From the NCBI RefSeq assembly GCF_900699785.1, contig NZ_LR535679.1, positions 1,054,001 through 1,118,000 on the forward strand: DNA of 64,000 nucleotides, written 5' to 3'. Shown here one piece after another: positions 61,195 to 64,000 of the stretch. Position 1 is the stretch's first letter; each line of letters opens with the position of its first letter. The stretch is from Campylobacter showae. GTDB taxonomy: Bacteria > Campylobacterota > Campylobacteria > Campylobacterales > Campylobacteraceae. A program made the translations under genes and the position numbers. Under the pieces are notes generated by a model, which had not been told where the DNA came from, did no database searches, and saw only the letters and a list, made by a program, of their open reading frames with translations.

Positions 61195-62121
61195 TAGGTT
61201 GCAGGCAACAACCTCCATATCAAACTCGAATTTCTCGCCCTTTAGTATAAACGAGGTCTCGTAAAACATCTCGGTGATACGCTCGCAGGCCTTTTGCGCG
61301 CCGACCATATCGGTGTGCCGCATTAGCATAGCAAAGCACCCGTCGCCGTAATGCGCCAAGATATCGCTTCGTTTTGATGTGCGTAGCAGCATTCTAGAAA
61401 TATTTTTTAGCAGCGCCAATCTACTTTTTGAGCCGATATCTTTTAGACTTTCATCTTTTGTCTTTATGAGCAGGATAGAGGATTCGTAGCCGTATTTTTT
61501 GATATATCCGACTTCGGTTTCGAGCGTTTTTAGGAAAAATTTCCTATTGTAGATGTCAAATTTAGGATCGTAGATAGACTGCTCCTCTACGACCTTAAAG
61601 ACTCTACTGACCTCTTCGTAGCTAGTTTTTATCACTTCGATATGCTTACCCATCAGCGAATTTAGCTTATTTAGGTCTTCGTTAAATTCGTTAAACATAT
61701 TTTGCAAGCTTAGCAAGCTGATATTTGGCTCTAAGATGCTCGAGCGTTTTTTTATTATGGTTCTTAGGATAGTCAAATTCTTATAAATGAGTCCTACGGC
61801 TTGCAACATGCTTTTTATCTGCATGAAGCTGTTTTTTACTTCGCGCTCGATGTTTATTTTTCTATCGTCTTCGAGTCTGCTGATCTCTTCTTCGATCTTT
61901 ATGATCTCGCCGACTTTTTTCTTAAAATCATCGGGTTGCTTTTCGAGCATCTTTTCAAAAAAAACGGTGTAGTTTTTCGGTATCGAGGGGATGTGTTCCT
62001 CGCTTAGTTCTTTAATAATCGCCTCGGAAAAGCCGTAGATGTTTAATTCGCCCTCTACGGCCTTTTCATCCTCTTTTTTTACTACTACGGTATCGCTTTT
62101 TTTGTTGTCTAACTTTATCAA
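61084..62121 (-). CDS. GGDEF-like protein with degenerate active site
   Basis: A 345-residue cytoplasmic protein. The N-terminal 165 residues are helical coiled coil (EKMLEKQPDDFKKKVGEIIKIEEEISRLEDDRK). The C-terminal GGDEF-fold domain starts at IYDPKFDIYNRKFFLKTLETE; where GGDEF should stand it reads HYGDGCFAM, so it probably cannot make c-di-GMP and may only bind nucleotide or partners. It lies between clpP and def, where C. jejuni has no such gene as I recall. Its last 110 bp lie in the tandem repeat. Confidence 0.82.
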   Translation of the reverse strand: MIKLDNKKSDTVVVKKEDEKAVEGELNIYGFSEAIIKELSEEHIPSIPKNYTVFFEKMLEKQPDDFKKKVGEIIKIEEEISRLEDDRKINIEREVKNSFMQIKSMLQAVGLIYKNLTILRTIIKKRSSILEPNISLLSLQNMFNEFNEDLNKLNSLMGKHIEVIKTSYEEVSRVFKVVEEQSIYDPKFDIYNRKFFLKTLETEVGYIKKYGYESSILLIKTKDESLKDIGSKSRLALLKNISRMLLRTSKRSDILAHYGDGCFAMLMRHTDMVGAQKACERITEMFYETSFILKGEKFEFDMEVVACNLRTDKTVAELLSAALDTLVKTGRDSKRYEILDEKAAK

Positions 62122-62131
62122 ATTCTACTCT

Positions 62132-62722
62132 TTACTTAAAGCTTTTCTCCAAAACTTTATCTATAAGCCCGTACTCTTTGGCTTCGGCAGAGCTCATGAA
62201 AAAGTCTCTGTCGGTGTCTTTTTGGATTTTAGCTAGTTTTTGACCCGTATTTTTAGCTAGGATCGCGTTTAAAATCTCTTTCATACGCAAGATTTCCTTC
62301 GCCTGGATCTCTATATCTGTCGCCTGTCCGCGCGCACCGCCTAAAGGCTGGTGAATCATGATGCGCGAATTTGGCAACGCATAACGCTTGCCCTGCGCGC
62401 CGCAACTAAGCAAAAACGCGCCCATAGACGCCGCCTGACCTATACAAATCGTGCAGACGTCGGGCTTGATGTAGTTCATCGTATCGTAAATGCTAAATCC
62501 GCTCGTTATCACGCCGCCAGGACTGTTTATATATAGATATATGTCTTTGTCCGGGTCTTCGGCCTCCAAAAACAGCATCTGAGCCACGATCGCAGACGCC
62601 ATGCCGTCCTCGATCTCGCCGCTAAGCATTATTATGCGGTCTTTTAGCAGGCGCGAGTAGATGTCGTAGCTTCTCTCGCCCTTGCTCGTGCGCTCGATGA
62701 CGTAGGGGATGTAGTAGCTCAT
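62132..62722 (-). CDS. clpP: ClpP protease subunit
   Basis: Serine protease forming the ClpAP/ClpXP barrel. 196 residues with the catalytic triad: Ser in [12 protein letters not shown] (about 98), His in [11 protein letters not shown] (about 123), Asp in the DTDRDFFM region (about 172). N-terminus [31 protein letters not shown] is typical and includes the processing site region. Its ATG overlaps the tig stop by 1 nt, the usual tig-clpP arrangement. Confidence 0.96.
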   Translation of the reverse strand: MSYYIPYVIERTSKGERSYDIYSRLLKDRIIMLSGEIEDGMASAIVAQMLFLEAEDPDKDIYLYINSPGGVITSGFSIYDTMNYIKPDVCTICIGQAASMGAFLLSCGAQGKRYALPNSRIMIHQPLGGARGQATDIEIQAKEILRMKEILNAILAKNTGQKLAKIQKDTDRDFFMSSAEAKEYGLIDKVLEKSFK

Positions 62723-64000
62723 TACTCCGCCTTTTTCTCTTTCTTATCGCTCTTTAGCGCAAACATCTCGTTAAATAGCTTCTCCTCGATCATCGACATT
62801 TTGATCGCAGGCAAAATTCCTTGGTTTTTATAGTTTTCAAGGTGCTGTTTCGGATCTACGCCCGAGCGATACGCCTCAAAATACACCGCTTGGATCAGCT
62901 CTTGGTCACTTACTTTGATATCTCTGCGGCGCGCTAGCTCGTCTATTATAAACGTTAGTTTCACGCTTTTTACCGCGTCGTCGCGGTATGTCTCGCGCTG
63001 TTTGGTTAGAGCGTCTTTGTCCTCTCTAAATTTAGCCATCTGCTCAGGCGTAAAGCTGCTCCAAGCGCCGCGGAACTGCATATCCATCTCTTGTTCTACG
63101 ATATTTTTCGGCACGTCGAAGTTAAATTTAGCCACGATCGCGTCGGCAAATTTAGGCTTTAGCTCCTCGTTTACGTTTTTAGCGTGCTTCTCGGCTTTGA
63201 TCTGTTCTTTTAGTCTCTCTTCAAATAGCTCGACGCTTACCTTTTCCTCGCCCGGCATGATGCGTTTTAGCGTCTCTTCGTCGATCTCTTCAGGCACTTT
63301 TTTACCTTGGATTTCGTGTAGCTTTACTTTAAATGTCGCGTCTTTGCCCGCAAGGTGAGCAGCGCCGTACTCGGCCGGAAATTTAACCTTCACGTCGCGC
63401 TCCTCTCCGACTTTTAGCCCGATCATACCGTCCTCAAAGCCAGGTATAAACTGACCCGAGCCGATTTCTAGCAGGTAGTTTTCGGCTTTACCGCCCTCAA
63501 ACGCAACGCCGTCTACGAAGCCCTCGAAGTCGAATTTAGCGAAATCGCCCTTTTCAAGCGCGGCTTTTTCCACTTTTTCTAGCGGAGCCATCATTTTTAA
63601 AATTTCGTTTTTTCTCTCGTCGATCTCTTTTTTCGTTACGCGCGGCGCGCTGACGTTCTCTATTAGTTCCTCGTAGCCGTCGATGTTTATGACGGGTTTA
63701 AACGAGATTTCGATCTCCGCGTCGATCTCGTTCTCGCCTCTGTCAAATTTCGTCACGATCGGCTCGCCGATAACCTCTTCAAATTTTCTATTTAGCTCTT
63801 TTAGACCTGCGTCTATCGCGTCTTTTAGCGCGTCTTGCTCGGCATCGGCGGTTAGCTCTTTTTCGTAGCGTTTTAGCACCACGTTTACCGGCACTTTGCC
63901 CGCTCTAAATCCGTCTATTTTCATATTTTTCGCAGCTTTTTTCGCAGCGTTTTCGAGTTTGGCTTTTACGTCCGCGCTCGGTATTTTCGCACTTAGCGAA
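62722..64000 (-). CDS. tig: Trigger factor (N-terminus beyond window)
   Basis: Ribosome-bound chaperone and peptidyl-prolyl isomerase. The ribosome-binding motif GFRAGKVP is seen near 63.90 kb; the frame stays open past it to the window edge (codons read ...[25 protein letters not shown] before [10 protein letters not shown]), so the gene is cut and the ATG at 63924 is internal. The FKBP domain ([44 protein letters not shown]) and helical C-terminal arms are complete. The end ([10 protein letters not shown]) is normal. Confidence 0.95.
   Translation of the reverse strand, partial: SLSAKIPSADVKAKLENAAKKAAKNMKIDGFRAGKVPVNVVLKRYEKELTADAEQDALKDAIDAGLKELNRKFEEVIGEPIVTKFDRGENEIDAEIEISFKPVINIDGYEELIENVSAPRVTKKEIDERKNEILKMMAPLEKVEKAALEKGDFAKFDFEGFVDGVAFEGGKAENYLLEIGSGQFIPGFEDGMIGLKVGEERDVKVKFPAEYGAAHLAGKDATFKVKLHEIQGKKVPEEIDEETLKRIMPGEEKVSVELFEERLKEQIKAEKHAKNVNEELKPKFADAIVAKFNFDVPKNIVEQEMDMQFRGAWSSFTPEQMAKFREDKDALTKQRETYRDDAVKSVKLTFIIDELARRRDIKVSDQELIQAVYFEAYRSGVDPKQHLENYKNQGILPAIKMSMIEEKLFNEMFALKSDKKEKKAE

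Noticed and set aside
1..64000. CRISPR array or rRNA operon
   Set aside because: No regularly spaced identical short repeats and no conserved rRNA segments were seen; the repeated AAATTT word is too short and irregularly spaced.

Overview
The window looks like a chromosomal segment of an anaerobe-leaning Campylobacter with fairly high G+C, probably of the rectus/showae/concisus/curvus type. The evidence is: arylsulfate sulfotransferase beside dsbA; tandem dynamin-like GTPases; the gene run rpsU, UPF0323, glutathionylspermidine-synthase-like, D-2-hydroxyacid dehydrogenase, yajQ; cmeR-cmeABC; def/clpP/tig; and extreme enrichment of AAATTT in host-type DNA. The species call is inference.

Layout. 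0-6.9 kb: dsbA and astA (minus), a tautomerase-bcp pair, an aldehyde dehydrogenase with an operator-like promoter, and a DUF364 protein. 7.13-25.34 kb: a previously unreported-looking integrated element of about 18.2 kb, bounded by a 29-bp perfect direct repeat that contains the 3' end of tRNA-Leu(UAG). It carries a tyrosine integrase, a HigBA-type toxin-antitoxin pair, an AlpA-like regulator, a MobV-like relaxase, a single-gene OLD-family nuclease, a replication-initiator-like protein, and a respiratory cargo. The cargo is two dba-dsbI-propeller modules facing inward; the right-hand one heads an operon for a Tat-exported molybdoenzyme (PsrA/PhsA-like catalytic subunit, four-cluster ferredoxin, TorD chaperone, NrfD membrane subunit). 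25.3-25.8 kb: a five-tRNA cluster (Leu, Arg, Arg, His, Pro).

25.8-39.5 kb: MATE exporter, AlkD-like repair protein, TerC, tRNA-Glu, a lipoprotein, endonuclease IV, FadL-like porin, acyl-CoA synthetase, AAA ATPase, and a pair of dynamin-like GTPases. 39.7-46.6 kb: radical-SAM HemW-like protein, DUF2314-ankyrin protein, the yajQ to rpsU block. 46.7-56.2 kb: Tat-exported flavoprotein reductase, ccoG, and cmeR-cmeABC with a recognisable CmeR box. 56.2-56.9 kb: a gene-free stretch packed with AAATTT. 56.9-64 kb: purN, nnr, comM, def, a degenerate-GGDEF gene, clpP and tig (cut by the window edge). A perfect 206-bp tandem duplication between def and the GGDEF gene has created an in-frame chimeric small ORF.

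How it fits together: the core genes serve envelope redox folding, periplasmic respiration, drug efflux and housekeeping. The element would add a quinol-linked periplasmic molybdoenzyme together with its own unusual thiol-redox module. In that module the DsbB-like proteins have only one CXXC pair, and the propeller domain, fused to the membrane part in C. jejuni DsbI as I recall it, is a separate cysteine-free exported protein in both copies.
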